DNA from: Parasponia andersonii
Taxonomy: Eukaryota; Streptophyta; Magnoliopsida; Rosales; Cannabaceae
DNA length: 64,000 nt
NCBI GenBank assembly: GCA_002914805.1
Contig: JXTB01000248.1
Coordinates: 154,156 to 218,155, forward strand
Reading direction: 5' to 3'
The notes beneath the pieces were generated by a model. The model was not told where the DNA came from. It saw nothing but the letters and a program-made list of their open reading frames with translations, and made no database searches. Below, one piece after another: positions 1 through 12,206 of the stretch (within the stretch, counting starts at the first letter, position 1; each line of letters starts with the position of its first letter). Made by a program: the position numbers and the translations under genes.

Positions 1-95
1 CGCATATAAGCATCACGGAGGAGGTCGCATATATCCTTCTTGGAGGAGGTCGCATATAAAACTTATGCGACCTTAGGACTTTAAACCGCATAACA
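1..95 (-). repeat. Terminal fragment of a Tat-type LTR
   Basis: Read on the minus strand from base 95 leftwards, this begins TGTTATGCGGTTTAAAGTCC and carries repeated GCGACCTCCTCC motifs. The complete LTRs at 2492 and 12207 begin TGTTGTGCGGTCTAAAATCC and carry the same motif series, so this is the outer 5' end of a diverged LTR of the same family in the opposite direction. The rest lies beyond the left edge. No polypurine tract lies next to base 95, so it is more likely a 5' LTR or a solo LTR than a 3' LTR. This is a fossil copy. Confidence 0.75.
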
Positions 96-2486
96 ATTTG
101 TAAAGAAATAAAATAAAAAAAATTGCCGTGAAAATCTTCAACTACCACAACAATTCAATGCTTATGTAAAACTTGAGCTTGGATTAAATCTCAGATCCTC
201 GTCCACCAAAATTACTCTAATCTAATAATCTTTTTATCTTTTAATGAGAAACCAAATAATCCAAATTTTTTTGGTTCGTCTTCTTCTTTACAATGGTGCA
301 TCTTTCCAGCGAATATATGTAAATCTCGGATGAACATCTTGCACAGCTGCCGGAATACCTCCAATTGTGCCAACAAGCCTTTCCCCCCTTCCCCTCCCCC
401 CTCCTTTTTTTTTTCCTACGGACTTAGATTATAACAACAGTGAATACGGGTATATTTCACCCTCAGATTTGGATTAATAAGGCATCAGATAAATACGAAA
501 TCATATTCTTTCTTTAATTTTCAAATTATCCATGGCTCTTTGTTAATTGTTCTCGGCTCCATTGTATTTCATTGGAATTTTTTTGGATGAAATTGAAACT
601 TTTAAATTTAGATCCTAAATTCATAAATACATTTTTCTTTTAAATAATAAATGCATTATTGATTCCTTTTCCAAGGTGAAGGGTGAGAAATTTTAAACGA
701 AATTAAGAAAAAAAATTATGAATACAGTACCATCACGGAGGACTGAAGGAATGTTCATTCATTACCTGTTGAAGATAAAGTGGTGATGATTTTCTATGTG
801 ATAAGGTGTACAATACAATAACTAGACACACAATCTAAGCCTTGTGATTTCAATCAAACGATTCAAATGCCTCTAAAATGGATTTTACGGCTAAGGCTAA
901 AAACTTGGGTCCTATGGTAGAATTGCCCCTTAATATATTTATGTTTTTACTAATAGCAGTGTCTTTTTATGTTTTAAATAATAATAGTTTTTATAATGAC
1001 TTTTCAAACGTGCACTTTCTCATCGTACTAGTTGACTATCTTCAGTTCCAATTAATTGTCTTTTTAAAACTTTGTAATCAATTAACTATCTTCTTACTAA
1101 TTGATTATCTTCTTTAATCTTAGTTATAGATGACTATCTTCTTATCAATTGATTGTCTTCCTTTGTAATCAGTTAACTGTCTTCTTACCAATTGATTTTC
1201 TTTATTAAGCTTAAAAACTAATTGATTATTTTCCTGAAACTTAGTAGTCATCCTTAACGATCAGTTGATTATCTTCTTACTAGTTAATTTTGTTTATCAA
1301 ACTAGTTAATTTTTATCCCCACTCGCCGCCCCCCCACCCTCTTCCCTTTCCTCACTCCCCCTCTCTTTTTGTACACTTAATAATTAGTTGATTTTCTTTA
1401 TTAATCTGAAACTAGTTGATTATCTTCTATAAAATTAGGAGTGCAAGTAGTTTATTTCTTCATTAAATTTTGAAACTAGTTCATTATATTTCAATTTTGT
1501 TTCAATCAAAACTTCAATATAAAAGCAACAGTTTCTTTTTTTGAATCAGAAAAGTCAAAAATGATTACTTCACGAGTAAGAAGAGTTTTAAAAGTGTAGC
1601 TAACATGTTTTGGCGTGATCAACTACTACCTACAAAAATTGAACCAGAAAAAAAAAAAAAAAAAAAGCAAATAATGGTTATATATATTCAAAACCCGTTG
1701 AACATGAGCATTCCTTTAAAAACCCATCGACGAAGAGGTCATCGGTTGCCAGAGCACGTGCTCAGTCATTGCTCCAAGGCCTCCTTCTCAATCTTTCTCC
1801 TTTATGTTCTTTTCTCTTCTTCTCGTCTCTCTCTCTCTCTTTCTTTTTCATTCTTTCTTTTTTTTTTTGTGTGGATCTTATGGTTTAGATTAAATTTCAA
1901 CAAAACTTTAGTGGCATTTTTGGACATTTAAGATTTAAAACTGCTAGATTGCTAAAGTTTTCAATTGGTTGCTATATATGAAAACTCAAACCTTCGAAAT
2001 GCTATACTTGGAAAGGCCAGATTTGTTTTAGCACAAAATACCTTATTGCCTTCCGACATTTACTCTGTAGATGTTTCTTACCTATTCCAATTTGAAATTT
2101 CTCTCGTGCTCCTCAAGTTTTAAAAATATGGTATCATTATGCCTCAATTTTATAAATGTGATGTCAATTTATCCCAATTAGTAGACGATGTTAGAAAAGA
2201 AGCAGGTTTGCCTATCAAAAATCAAGACCAACTAAATAGTAAGAAAGAAGGGATAAAATATCTATATTTGCTCATATTTACATAACCCTTAGAAATATAG
2301 GGAGTTTTCTGTGTTGCATACTCATCAAACCCGCTAGGCGTTAACTCAACAAACTACCTTAACCAAGAATGTTTCAATAGTAATCACGCTTTTACTCTCA
2401 TAGCATTCGTTGATTCCAATGTTTTCTGCTAACTTGGGCAAACTGATACCACATTTGCCAAAATTGGGTAAAGCGACATCATATTT
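96..2486. other. AT-rich spacer, no gene seen
   Basis: This stretch holds poly-pyrimidine tracts, poly-A runs and many stops in all frames. The only structure I see is the degenerate repeat at about 990-1490, listed separately. Short reading frames at 878-1117 and 1605-1931 look like chance: the first is made of the repeat and the second of homopolymer and CT-rich sequence. I see no exon or RNA gene. Confidence 0.6.
990..1490. repeat. Degenerate repeat of AGTTGATTATCTTC-like units
   Basis: About fifteen loosely spaced copies of a motif near ACTAATTGATTATCTTCTT occur in one direction, with variants such as AGTTAACTGTCTTCTTACC and AACTAGTTGATTATCTTC. Spacing is irregular at roughly 25-45 bases. 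This looks like an old, diverged minisatellite. A related ACTAGT-rich tract occurs at 20390-21215. Confidence 0.55.
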
Positions 2487-2491
2487 ATAAC

Positions 2492-3101
2492 TGTTGTGCG
2501 GTCTAAAATCCTATGTCAGGTCGCATGAGTAAGATTAAGTGCGACCTCATCCGAAAAAATTGTATGCGACCTCCACCGCATAAGTTACGTGTGACCTCCT
2601 CCGAATAGGTTATGTGCGACCAGAATGAAAAAGAGACTAGTCTACGCTTCGTCAAACGGGTAACCTACAAAGAAAGGGAAACAAAAGTCTCTCTTTCAAG
2701 ATCGACCAGTTATCCAATTTAAGTGATTACCCAATTATATTATTACTCAAATTATATTACCCGATTGTATAGTTACCCATTCTCACAATTAGGAACATTG
2801 AGTTATCCTCATCTATATAAAGGGAGTTCAACGCTTCGGTGGGAGAGGACTTTTCTAATCTGGGGAGGCTGAGGAATTCTTGAGAGTGTTTTCTTCTTCT
2901 TTCCGGACAACACATTGTAATTTTGAGTTCTTGTAATTCTCCAGAAAATAGTGAAAAACAGTGGACGTAAGCTCATCTTTTTCGGGGCTGAACCACTATA
3001 AAACATTTACCTCTTTATTTGCTTTGATTAATAATCATTTTCACACAAGCCACATCTCGTAATTTTTTCTAAATTTATTGTTGACAAAACCTCCATCAAC
3101 A
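2492..3101 (+). repeat. 5' LTR of the Tat-type element
   Basis: This 610-bp LTR has TG/CA ends and matches 12207-12816 at about 95%. Near its start it holds a series of GCGACCT motifs spaced about 25-30 bases apart (about 2519-2620), a likely enhancer-like repeat. A TATA-like CTATATAAAGG at about 2812-2822 is a plausible promoter for the element's transcript. Confidence 0.93.
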
Positions 3102-3102
3102 A

Positions 3103-3119
3103 TTGGAGCTAGAAGGAGG
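3103..3119 (+). other. Likely primer binding site
   Basis: Immediately inside the 5' LTR the sequence reads TTGGAGCTAGAAGGAGG. A primer binding site is expected here, and its TGG start fits pairing with the CCA end of a tRNA. It is not the common initiator-Met site (TGGTATCAGAGC). I cannot name the tRNA. Confidence 0.5.
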
Positions 3120-3868
3120 GCTATTCCGGCAAAAACAGTTTGTCAAATTTCGCTTTTTTAATGGCAAACACTAGAAACACTACCAGAGTCACTGGAACTA
3201 GCCAAAACCAACCCCAAAATACTGCTACTGCACAGGCAGACCCGGCCTAGGGTCAGCCTACCATGACCGCATCAGAAAACCTTGCTCAGAGACAGGATCG
3301 TATGGAGGAGACATTAGTGAACCTTCAGCAAATCATTAACTAGATCAATGACTCCCTTCGATGACTTGCTGAAGGGCAGATAGTAATCCCACCACAGCAC
3401 GAACGTCCCAAAAAACGTCCTGCTCAACTATTTGAGAAAGGAATATAGATCCTAGAGACAAGGAAACGAGACCAGCCAAGAACCCAGTAAGAGCGTCATG
3501 AAGATCACATCTCCAAAGGAAAAGGCAAAGTCGCAAACTTGCCTCTAGAATCTGGTACAGAGAGTTCAAGTACTAACCGTAATCATGGACAACCTTCTTG
3601 CAAATCCAATAGTAATCAAGATCACTTAAACAGCGAACAAAAACGACAATCAAGAAGCGTCTTCGAAAGGATCAGTAGAGAGTCGAGATAAGATCTTACA
3701 GACCTAAGATAATACTTGGAGCGGCGATGTAGTCATGAACGATTCGTATCGCATCATAACGACCAAAGCCGATCTCGTCATACTATTTCACTGGATTCTT
3801 CTCATAGATCGCAAAAGACTCTACTTGACCAACCCGCCATACATTGAGATAACCATCAAAGGCGGCCC

Positions 3869-4892
3869 TTGCCGCCAGCAAGAGATAATGCTCTCCCTCT
3901 GAATGTCGATGTCCACAATTTAATGATCGCATTAGATGCACTTGCTGCTTGGGACGATGAGCTCGCTGATGGGTATCGTCAATTGCTATTCAGCGAGGAA
4001 GTTCGAGCTGCTGCCCCACCTACTAGATTCAGACTTCCCACCATAAACACTTTTGATGGGAAAACTGATCCACAGGACCATAAGGATCACTTCAGCGACT
4101 TGATGGAACTCCATCGTGTCAATGATCATGCACGTTGCAAATGTTTTGCTATAACTCTCTCAGGAGCAGTAAAGAAGTGGTTCTAAGGACTCAAATCCGG
4201 CTCAATCTCATCCTGGCAACAACTTCAAACGGCGTTCTTAAGATAGTTCCAAGCTGCAAAGAATTTTACTGTTCCACTTGTTAGCTTGTCTGCAATTTGA
4301 CAAGGTCCAGAGGAAACTCTACGATCTTATCTCAATCGATTCACCTTAGAGTTAGTAAAGGTCAACAACCCACCTGAAGGGGGAGTTTTAACTCTCATGA
4401 TGGCCGGGGTGCGACCAGAAACTAAACTCTGGGAGGAATTACTTGAGCGAGAATGTAGAACTCTAGAAGAAATCTACTGAAGGGTTGGTCGGCATCTGAG
4501 GGTAGAATCTTCGTGCGAGAATCTTCAAAAAGACAAATAAAGAAGGAAGGAAAGATGCAACTAAAGAAGCGATCATAACCAACAATAACGGTAATAAGAA
4601 AAATAAAAGGAGTAATGAACAGTTGACAGAGAATCGGCCTAGACCTAAAAAGCAGGAGATTTCAAGAGCTCCCATGGGGTTCAACAATCACACTGAGTTA
4701 AACGCGCCCATAGATCATATCTATGCGGTCACAAATCAGCAGGAGCGATACCATCAGCCGGAACCAATAAAACGGGACAGGGCAAAGCGCGACCCCAACA
4801 AGTTCTACCGGTATCACAATGATATTAGACATGATACCAATAATTGCTATGCCTTGAAGGATAAAATTGAAAGATTGATTAAAGAAGGGTGA
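3869..4892 (+). pseudogene. gag region of the Tat-type element
   Basis: The capsid-type gag region is recognisable from the segment FRLPTINTFDGKTDPQDHKD (about 4031-4090) followed by a region ending AVKKWF, the usual gag layout of Tat elements. A later segment around 4790-4890, with FYRYHNDIRHDTNNCYALKD, matches the conserved gag-protease linker of this lineage. It would form virus-like particles in the cytoplasm. This is a fossil; the frame is not continuous. Confidence 0.8.
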
Positions 4893-5111
4893 CTGTGGCA
4901 GTACACCAGGCAGAACAATGAAAGGCGAGAAGAAAACCAACAGCGACCTCCAGAAATTCAACACGAAGTCCGAACTATCTTTGGAGGATTGCATGTTGGC
5001 GGAGATTCGAAAAGGGCTCAAGACAAGTATGCAGGAGAAGCTCGACAACAGCCATTGACTAACGTCATGCATCTTGAGTAGCGACCACACAAGCTTCAAC
5101 GAGTACCGGAC

Positions 5112-5360
5112 ATGGATATTACCTTCACAAAACAGGACGCAAGAGAAGTCCATTATCCGCATAATGATGCATTGGTCATAAAAATTAATTGTGTAAGCAC
5201 ACAGTTGTGGCGAATATTGGTTGATAACGGGAGTGCTGTTGATATCCTATACTATGACACCTTTAAAAAGATGGGGTTGAATGAAAGCGACTTGAAGCCT
5301 ACCATTACTCCGCTCTATGGTTTCACTGGTGATAGCCTTCAATGTTGGAACCTATCCTAG
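5112..5360 (+). pseudogene. Aspartic protease region of the Tat-type element
   Basis: The segment DALVIKINCVSTQLWRILVD followed by NGSAVDILYYDTF corresponds to the retropepsin-like protease of Tat elements, whose active site lies in the VD-GSS-like stretch. In an intact element it would cut the Gag-Pol polyprotein. It sits between the gag linker and RT, as the family requires. Fossil. Confidence 0.75.
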
Positions 5361-5407
5361 GGTTTCAACGATAATGACCCATAAATTGCCCCTCCGCATT
5401 CAATACT

Positions 5408-6616
5408 GTGCTAGGAAGACCGACACTGAGGGAACTTCGAGCCGTCACTTCAATCTACCATCTCACTATGAAATTCCCGACCCAACACGGGGTAGGCGAG
5501 GTGCGAGGAAACCAATATGATGCACGGACTTGTTATAACAACTCATTGAAACTCGTAGCAAAGGATGCGACACATCGCACAATGATGGTCCAGCTACTAA
5601 AAGAAGCGTCAGTCGAAGCATCAGTTGTACCGTCAGTTAAAGCGTCAATCGACACGACCAGCGAAGACTTCGATTCACGAGAAATAGACGAAGAGGTCAG
5701 AACTGGACCCATTGAAGATCTGGAGGATTTATCATTCGACATGTCTTCCAAAACTTTAAAGATTAGAATAAAGATTCAAGAGCCTGTGCGAGTTTCGTTG
5801 GTCGCTTTTCTAAAATCGAACTTGAATGTCTTCGCATGGCGACATTCGGACATGGTAGGGATTGATTCGAAGATCATATGCCACTGTCTTAACATAGACC
5901 TGACAAAGAAGCCTGTACGGCAGAAAAGAAGAGCTATGAATCCAGAGCGCTACGTCGCGTTAAAAGAGGAGGTGGAAAAGCTGCTCGAAATTGGATTTAT
6001 AAGGGAATCTTTTTACCCTAACTGGCTTGCAAACCCGGTTTTGGTGAAGAAACCTAATGGGAAGTGGAGAACGTGTATCGATTTCACCGATCTCAACAAA
6101 ACATGCCTGAAGGACAACTTCCCCCTTCTGAGGATCGACCAGCTTGTAGATGCGACATCGGGGCATGAACTCTTAAGTTTCATGAACGCGTATTCTGGAT
6201 ATAATCAAATCCCCATGTACGAGCTAGATGAGGAGCATACCTCGTTCATCACTGATCAAGGATTATACTGCTACAAAAAGATGCCCTTTAGACTTGTCAA
6301 CACAAGAGCGACCTACCAGTGTCTTGTCAATATGATGTTTGCAAAACAAATTGGCAAGACAATGGAGGTATATGTCGACGACATGTTGGTGAAGTCAGAG
6401 AAAGCCGAAGATCACATCAAGCACCTTGATGAGATGTTCAAAATTCTTCAGAAATATCAAATGAAGCTAAATCCCCAGAAGTGTGCGTTCGGGGTAGGAC
6501 CTGGAAAATTTCTGGGTTTTATGGTCAATCAGCGAGGTATTGAAGCGAACCCTCAGAAGATACAAGCGTTGATTGATATGCAATCTCCTCATAAATCAAG
6601 GACGTGTAGAGCCTAG
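5408..6616 (+). pseudogene. Reverse transcriptase region of the Tat-type element
   Basis: This is a long stretch of recognisable Ty3/gypsy RT. It contains LEIGFIRESFYPNWLANPVL and VKKPNGKWRTCIDFTDLNKT (palm and fingers), a catalytic box YVDDMLVKS, and KCAFGVGPGKFLGFMVNQRG near the connection region. The family enzyme copies element RNA into DNA inside the particle. The upstream part of the frame (about 5408-5780) is the variable protease-RT linker. Fossil. Confidence 0.9.
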
Positions 6617-6744
6617 CAGGAAGAGTAGCTGCACTGAGTCAGTTTGTATCCAGGTCTACTGATAAATGCCAACCATTCTTTGAAGTATTAAAAAGATCAA
6701 AGAGGTTCAAATGGACAAAAGAATGCGAGCAGGCATTCCAAGAG

Positions 6745-7227
6745 TTGAAAAAGCGCTTGGGTTCTCCTCCACTCTTGTCGAAGCCAAACCCAGGAGAAGA
6801 ATTATGCTTATATCTCGCTGTTTCCAAATATACGACGAGTGCTGCATTAATTCGCGAGAAGGAAAATATACAGCGACCTGTCTATTATGTAAGTAAAAGA
6901 TTACTTGATGCCAAAACTAGGTATCCAGAGATGGAAAAATTGGCCCTAGCACTCATCATCACATCAAGAAAGCTTCGACCTTACTTTCATACTCACTCTA
7001 TCAGGGTTTTCACGAATTTTCCATTGAAACAGGTTCTACAGAAACCTGAGGCATCAAGACGGCTGCTTAAGTGGGCTGTTGAATTGAGTCAATTTGACAT
7101 CAATTTTCAACCTCGCACTACCATAAAGGGTCAGGCCCTCACAGATTTTATTGCAGAATTTACATATGATATCGATCTTCTCACAGGAGTACTCGAAAAA
7201 CCCACTTCAGATACATCAAGGTTGTGA
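6745..7227 (+). pseudogene. RNase H region (first) of the Tat-type element
   Basis: The segment contains RPVYYVSKRLLDAKTRYPEM and LKWAVELSQFDINFQPR, typical of the gypsy RNase H that follows RT. RNase H removes the RNA strand during reverse transcription. It is directly followed by a second, archaeal-like RNase H, which places the element in the Tat lineage. Fossil. Confidence 0.85.
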
Positions 7228-7610
7228 AAACTTTATGTTGATAGGACATCGAATGAAAATGGAGCAGGTGCGGGCCTAGTTTTAATCAGTCCTGAAGGGC
7301 ATAACATTCATTGTGCACTTCACTTTAAATTCCTAGCGTCGAATAATGAGGCTGAATATGAAGCACTGATAGCTGGGCTAAAGCTTGCACATGAAATGAA
7401 GGTCGAGATGATTGAAGTGTACATCGACTCCCAACTGGTCGTTTGTCAGGTTAAAGGCAATTACCAAGCAAGAGGAGAGAGAATGATGGCCTATTTGCAG
7501 GAGGTACAATGATTATTCTTAACATTCACTGCTTATAACATTCAGCTTCTTCCTCGCATTGAAAATACCCGGGCAGATGCACTTGCTAAGCTCGCTTCAA
7601 CGAAAGATGC
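7228..7610 (+). pseudogene. Second (archaeal-like) RNase H of the Tat-type element
   Basis: The reading here begins KLYVDRTSNENGAGAGLVLI and contains NNEAEYEALIAGLKLAHEM, the catalytic core pattern of archaeal-like RNase H (D at the start, E in the NNEAEYEA helix, D in YIDSQLV). This domain was gained by Tat elements and is a diagnostic marker of that lineage. Fossil. Confidence 0.85.
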
Positions 7611-7779
7611 AGAGTTGTTGAAGGTTGTTCCTGTTGAATTTCTTGTATCGCCAAACATCGAGGTTGAACCCCAAGTAACTATGCCAGTTGACGAAAAACC
7701 ATCGTGGATGGATCCTATAATGCAATATATACAAAATGGAGATCTTCCCGAGAGCAAAGACGATGCAAAGTGACTCCGC

Positions 7780-8380
7780 ATGAAGGCAGCCGGCTATATC
7801 ATCCATGATGAGAAGCTTTATCGAAGGAGTTTTAGCTCGCCATTATTATTATGTGTCAATGATCAAAAAGCACGCTATATTATGAGGGAAATTCACGAAG
7901 GAATATGTGGAAATCATCTGGGAGGCAAGCACTTGCAAACAAGATTCTTCGACAATGGTATTTTTGGCCGACTATGAAGAAGGATACATTGGAATTTGCT
8001 AGGAGATATGATAAATGTCAACGATTTGCGACTATTCCTAGAAAACCACATGTTCCTTTAACTACAATGACTAGTCTATGGCCATTTGCTGTTTGGAGAA
8101 TTGATATTATCGGGATGCTTCCATTAGCACGAGGTGGTTTGAAGTATGCGGTGGTCACAGTCAATTATTTTACAAGATGGACGGAAGCTGAGGCCTTGAG
8201 CACCATTTCTGCAAAGAAGATGATAGATTTTGTTTACAAATCTATAATCTGCTGTTATGGTATACCGCATACTATAATTTCTGATAATGGGAAACAATTC
8301 AACTGTGATGAGTTCCGTGACTTCTGCAACATCTTGGACATCAAGAAGAGTTTCTCTGCTGTTGTTTATCCGCAAGCCAA
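7780..8380 (+). pseudogene. Integrase region of the Tat-type element
   Basis: The start resembles the HHCC zinc-binding region (EIHEGICGNHLGGKHL, then YDKCQRF). The core catalytic domain follows with WRIDIIGMLPLARGGLKYAV and ISDNGKQFNCDEF. The family enzyme inserts the cDNA into the genome. Similarity to integrase stops before the usual C-terminal domain. Fossil. Confidence 0.85.
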
Positions 8381-8389
8381 TGTTCCATG

Positions 8390-9060
8390 TATTTTCAACA
8401 GCTTATTGTATCTTCGTTATTTCGTCATTCGACGACGTTCGTCAATAATATTTCTTCAGTTATTACTTCAACTTCGTTTGATTCATCTTTTTATAGTTTT
8501 ATGACAGTTTTTGGACACCATAAAAATCGGGGGGCAGTAGGATCAGAATTTTATCTCCTACTCGTTTCCTAAGGGACTATGCAAAACATCCATTTAGAGG
8601 AGACAGAGTTTTAGATCGTCGAAATATCTGAAATTCCTTAAAATCCTGGGATTTTCTCCTCACTTCATGCCTCATGTCGTATTACACAATTTCCCTCCTC
8701 GAACAATAGAGTAACTAAGCCAAACGTTCATTGTTCGATGTGATATATTGCTATATCCTATTTTTCCATGGAACTTTTGAAAAACAGTTGAGTTTGCGTC
8801 ACTCGTATTTGCTGTTTTCTTAAGCAACCTAACCTATCCTAACACTTAAAACTCGTTTTGAGTTAGTTGGATTCAAATCGCAAAAAGTGTACCGATCAGT
8901 TACTTAATGATTGACTACTTAGTTAAAATTACAGTGTTATGTTTTCATTATTTTACAGGAATGTCTGATAAGAAAAAAAATATTCATTAAAAAAAATTTT
9001 GCACCTGTACATGAGCAGAGAGAGAAAGGGGAACCAAGCCTGCATTATTCTAAAAAATAA
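8390..9060. other. Non-coding stretch between pol and the antisense gene
   Basis: This internal part of the Tat-type element has no recognisable domain on either strand. It contains T-rich and poly-A tracts and separates the end of integrase similarity from the 3' end of the opposite-strand gene. It may hold the termination region of that gene. Confidence 0.5.
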
Positions 9061-9080
9061 TAAAAAAATACAAGTGTTTA

Positions 9081-11237
9081 TTATGCGAAAATGCTCGCAC
9101 CGCCATCCCCAGTTTTGGCAGTATCTTCCCTCCAACTCAGGATAAGCTCGACCATGTCCTCGCCAAGGATAGAGAAGTCAAAGTCCGAATGCTCGCAGAA
9201 GATGTTAAAAATAGTGGTCGTTGAGGCGATGTCACTAGCTTTATCTTCGAGCTCTTTAACTTCAGTCGACTTGAACTCTTCGATAGCTTTGTGAACTGCC
9301 TCTGTTGTCGCCTCCCTCATACGATCTGGATGCTCAGAGATGGTTTTCTCAAGCTCTTTGACTTTCTTCTCGAGCTTCTCCTTCTCGAGCTTCTCCTTGG
9401 CTAGGCCTTCAAGCAGCTGCTGCCTCTCCAAGTCAAAGGCTTTTTTCTCCTCCTCCTTAGCTTTCTTCGAGTTCTCGAATGTTTGGGTTATCTCTTCAAC
9501 TTTTTCGGCATTTTCCAAACATTCGAGGACTGGGTCATGCATCAAGACAGCAGCTACTGCGGTCTGAAAATATAACCATTAATATCAAGAAATAATACAT
9601 TTGAGGAGAGAATAAAAAGGTACTTACATTAGCCAGCATCCTCATTGCAGAACCAAAGGTGACCTTGGCAGATCGTCGCTTCATCCTCTCCCAGCCCTCC
9701 TTGGAAGTGAAGCGATCAATAAAGGCTGTGCTCATACTAGCCTTCTCTGGTAATTGATTGAAGAGCACGAAGAGCTCCTCATCCTTATCTACCAGGATCG
9801 GTTCCGAAGAGGTGGCAGCCTCCTTGGGTGGTTCAGAATGGCTCATTGTCTAAGGCTGTGGAGGAGGCGAGCTTTCCGGGATGTCCTCGAAGGTAACTTT
9901 TCATTTTTTGGAGTTGTCAACCTTCTCTTTCCCTTTCGATGACAGAGGAGTGCTCTCGGGTGTCTTGGATTTTGGCATAGACCCGAAAGTGGAGGATGGT
10001 GCTCGTAATCTGCTACCAATAACCATCTCTGTATAGATATGTCAGTAAATGAGGTGATATAATACAATGATAATTAGAAAATGTATATACATATGATTAT
10101 CTTCTTCTTGTTAAGGAGCTGGTTGAGGAGCTGGTGGTGACGCTGTTTCTGGAGAAGAAGGTTCCGAAGTTGGAGGGGTGGCAGGTGCTTTTCGTTTCCT
10201 AAGTCTGGAAGACGAGGCACTTATATCCGTCTATTTTCTTGGCTTCTTTTTCTTCTAGCTCGAAGGTCTGGACGAACAGACGGGGGGTTTAGGGAATGCG
10301 GCTCCCTTTGGAAGCAGACCGCAAGTGACCAGGTTCTTGGAAGTTCCAAGTACCTTCCAATCAAATTCCTCAATTGGAAGATCATTGATTTTGTACACCT
10401 CGTGAGCTGCTCCCTAGAAAACCCGGGCCGTTCCCTGTTATCTGCGATAACATTCGAGTGCGATCACAATAAATATAACAATATAGAAAAAGGCAATAAA
10501 TTGAAAAACTGCCTACCAGGATTTTGAAAGAAGCCGTTATCCGCATAGTCAAAGTGGAAAAATAGATTTTTCTATTTTCCCATGTTGTTGCGAACCCTGT
10601 ATATTATTTTTATTGCCTGGTTCGACCATTTGCTCGCATAAAAGAAGCCAAGATCTGACGGGTTTGATTTTACTTGGTAAAACCAAGCGAACTCTTCGGG
10701 AGAGGGGGAGTCTAAACCTAATTTGTGGTAAAGTATGTATATACCTACCATATATCTATATGTATTAGGAGTCAGTTGGAAAGGGACGACTCCATAGTAG
10801 TCAATAATTGATTTTATGTATGGATGAAGTGGGAGGTGGACACCGTACTTGAGAACTGCTTCAGAAAATGAGGCAATTCCTCGTAGTGGTGTGTGTGGTC
10901 GATTGAATTCCATGGGTAGGTGAAGAGGGATGGCGATCTTATAGTTGCACATGATTTTGCTGAGCTTGTTCGATGTACAGCTCGTCCTTATATTAGTACA
11001 TGACCAATTCCCCTTTACATATTGATAGCCTGATGTGAAGATAGGGGCATCCCTGATATGTCGAGGCTACTAGTCCTAAGGGAGGTCACCTATGCGAGGA
11101 CTATTTTGCATGACCCCTGTTATCTCTATCTCGAGTTCTGGCTCAAGGTAATCTTCAAGGTTTATGGAGCTAACACTGGAGTTCTCAGATTCTCCTGAGA
11201 ATGCATTCCCTTCCCTAAAATCCTCACTACTAGACAT
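9081..11237 (-). pseudogene. Antisense accessory gene of the Tat-type element
   Basis: On the strand opposite to gag-pol lies a region coding for a protein with an acidic start (from the ATG at 11235-11237: MSSSEDFREGNAFSGESENS). A central domain follows at about 10952-10520, containing HLPLHPYIKSIIDYYGVVPF and QLTPNTYRYMVGIYILYHKL. A strongly charged coiled-coil tail lies at about 9545-9240, rich in K and E (KEKLEKEKLEKKVKELEKTI). The central domain is what annotators call 'putative gypsy-type transposon' (Pfam PF04195, from memory). Extra genes behind pol are known in Tat/Retand elements and can be spliced. Its role is not known. The region is not one continuous frame here; treat it as a fossil. 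Confidence 0.7.
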
Positions 11238-12190
11238 CTGAAAAGAAATACGGATGGGTTTAGTCCTATGCGAGCATCAAGGATTTTGACTATGTGCTAG
11301 TAAATTTTGGGAGTTCACTCTAGGATTGTATTAACAAGCAAGCTCATCGAATTTTTTCTAATTGGTCTACGGATTCATAAAAATTGCTCGAGAAGTTCGA
11401 CAAAAAAAATATATAAATAGGGTATCAGACCCTAGAAACTCTTTTCATGAGTTTGTCTTTGACCATTATCTAGTAAAGAGTCTATTCTATGAACCGATAA
11501 AGGGGGATCTGAAGAATTCTCATTCCAGTTCGTCCGAATATGGGATGTGTTTCAATTCCTAGAAATTAAAACTGAATAAGTTTTTCCGAGAACAGACGAA
11601 GAACAATAGGAGAGAAGAAATGTACTAACCTTTCTTCGAAAGCAGAGGGATTGAGATATGGTCTGAACTCTGTCGGAGAAGATACTGAAACTGTGCGAGC
11701 TGAAGAACGAAACAGCGCTGTAGGGTTTGCTCTGAAATACTTCGGGATTTTAGAGAGATGGAAAATGAGAGAGTTTATAATGAAGAAGCAGAAGCGGATT
11801 GATTTCCGATATTTATTTCTCAAGCATCGCTAAATCACAGTCATAGATCAAGGTATTTGATTTTCAGATCTAAAGGCCGAAGTTCACGCGGGATTTGATT
11901 TTTTCAGAAATTAAATCAGTATCTTTCAAAATGTGAAACGATTCGGTTTAAAGATGATAGTTGACATCATCGCTATCCTTAAGTCTCCTCGAGTTCTGCT
12001 ATTTTTCTTAGAAAAGGCGACACGTGTTTTCATCTGTCAGAAAAAGATGCGTGTTATCTTGAGAATGGTGAGATTTGAGATCTAGCGACTCTTCGACTCT
12101 TCAAGGATCTCAAGTCTAGGTCGTGATGTCGCATTTTTTAAGCTCGTACTTACGTTAGAAGGAAGCTCCATTTTGTCCTAAAGAACTAAT

Positions 12191-12206
12191 AGAGCTTGGG
12201 GGCAAT
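12191..12206 (+). other. Polypurine tract of the Tat-type element
   Basis: AGAGCTTGGGGGCAAT lies directly before the 3' LTR. A G-rich tract at this position primes plus-strand DNA synthesis in gypsy elements, and its place fixes the LTR start at 12207. Confidence 0.8.

Noticed and set aside
4698-5162. A 154-codon open frame on the minus strand inside the Tat-type element
   Set aside because: It is the mirror of the gag-protease linker; the plus strand carries the recognisable motifs.
9340-9567. A Ser/Phe-rich open frame on the plus strand
   Set aside because: It is the shadow of the Lys/Glu-rich coiled coil coded on the minus strand.
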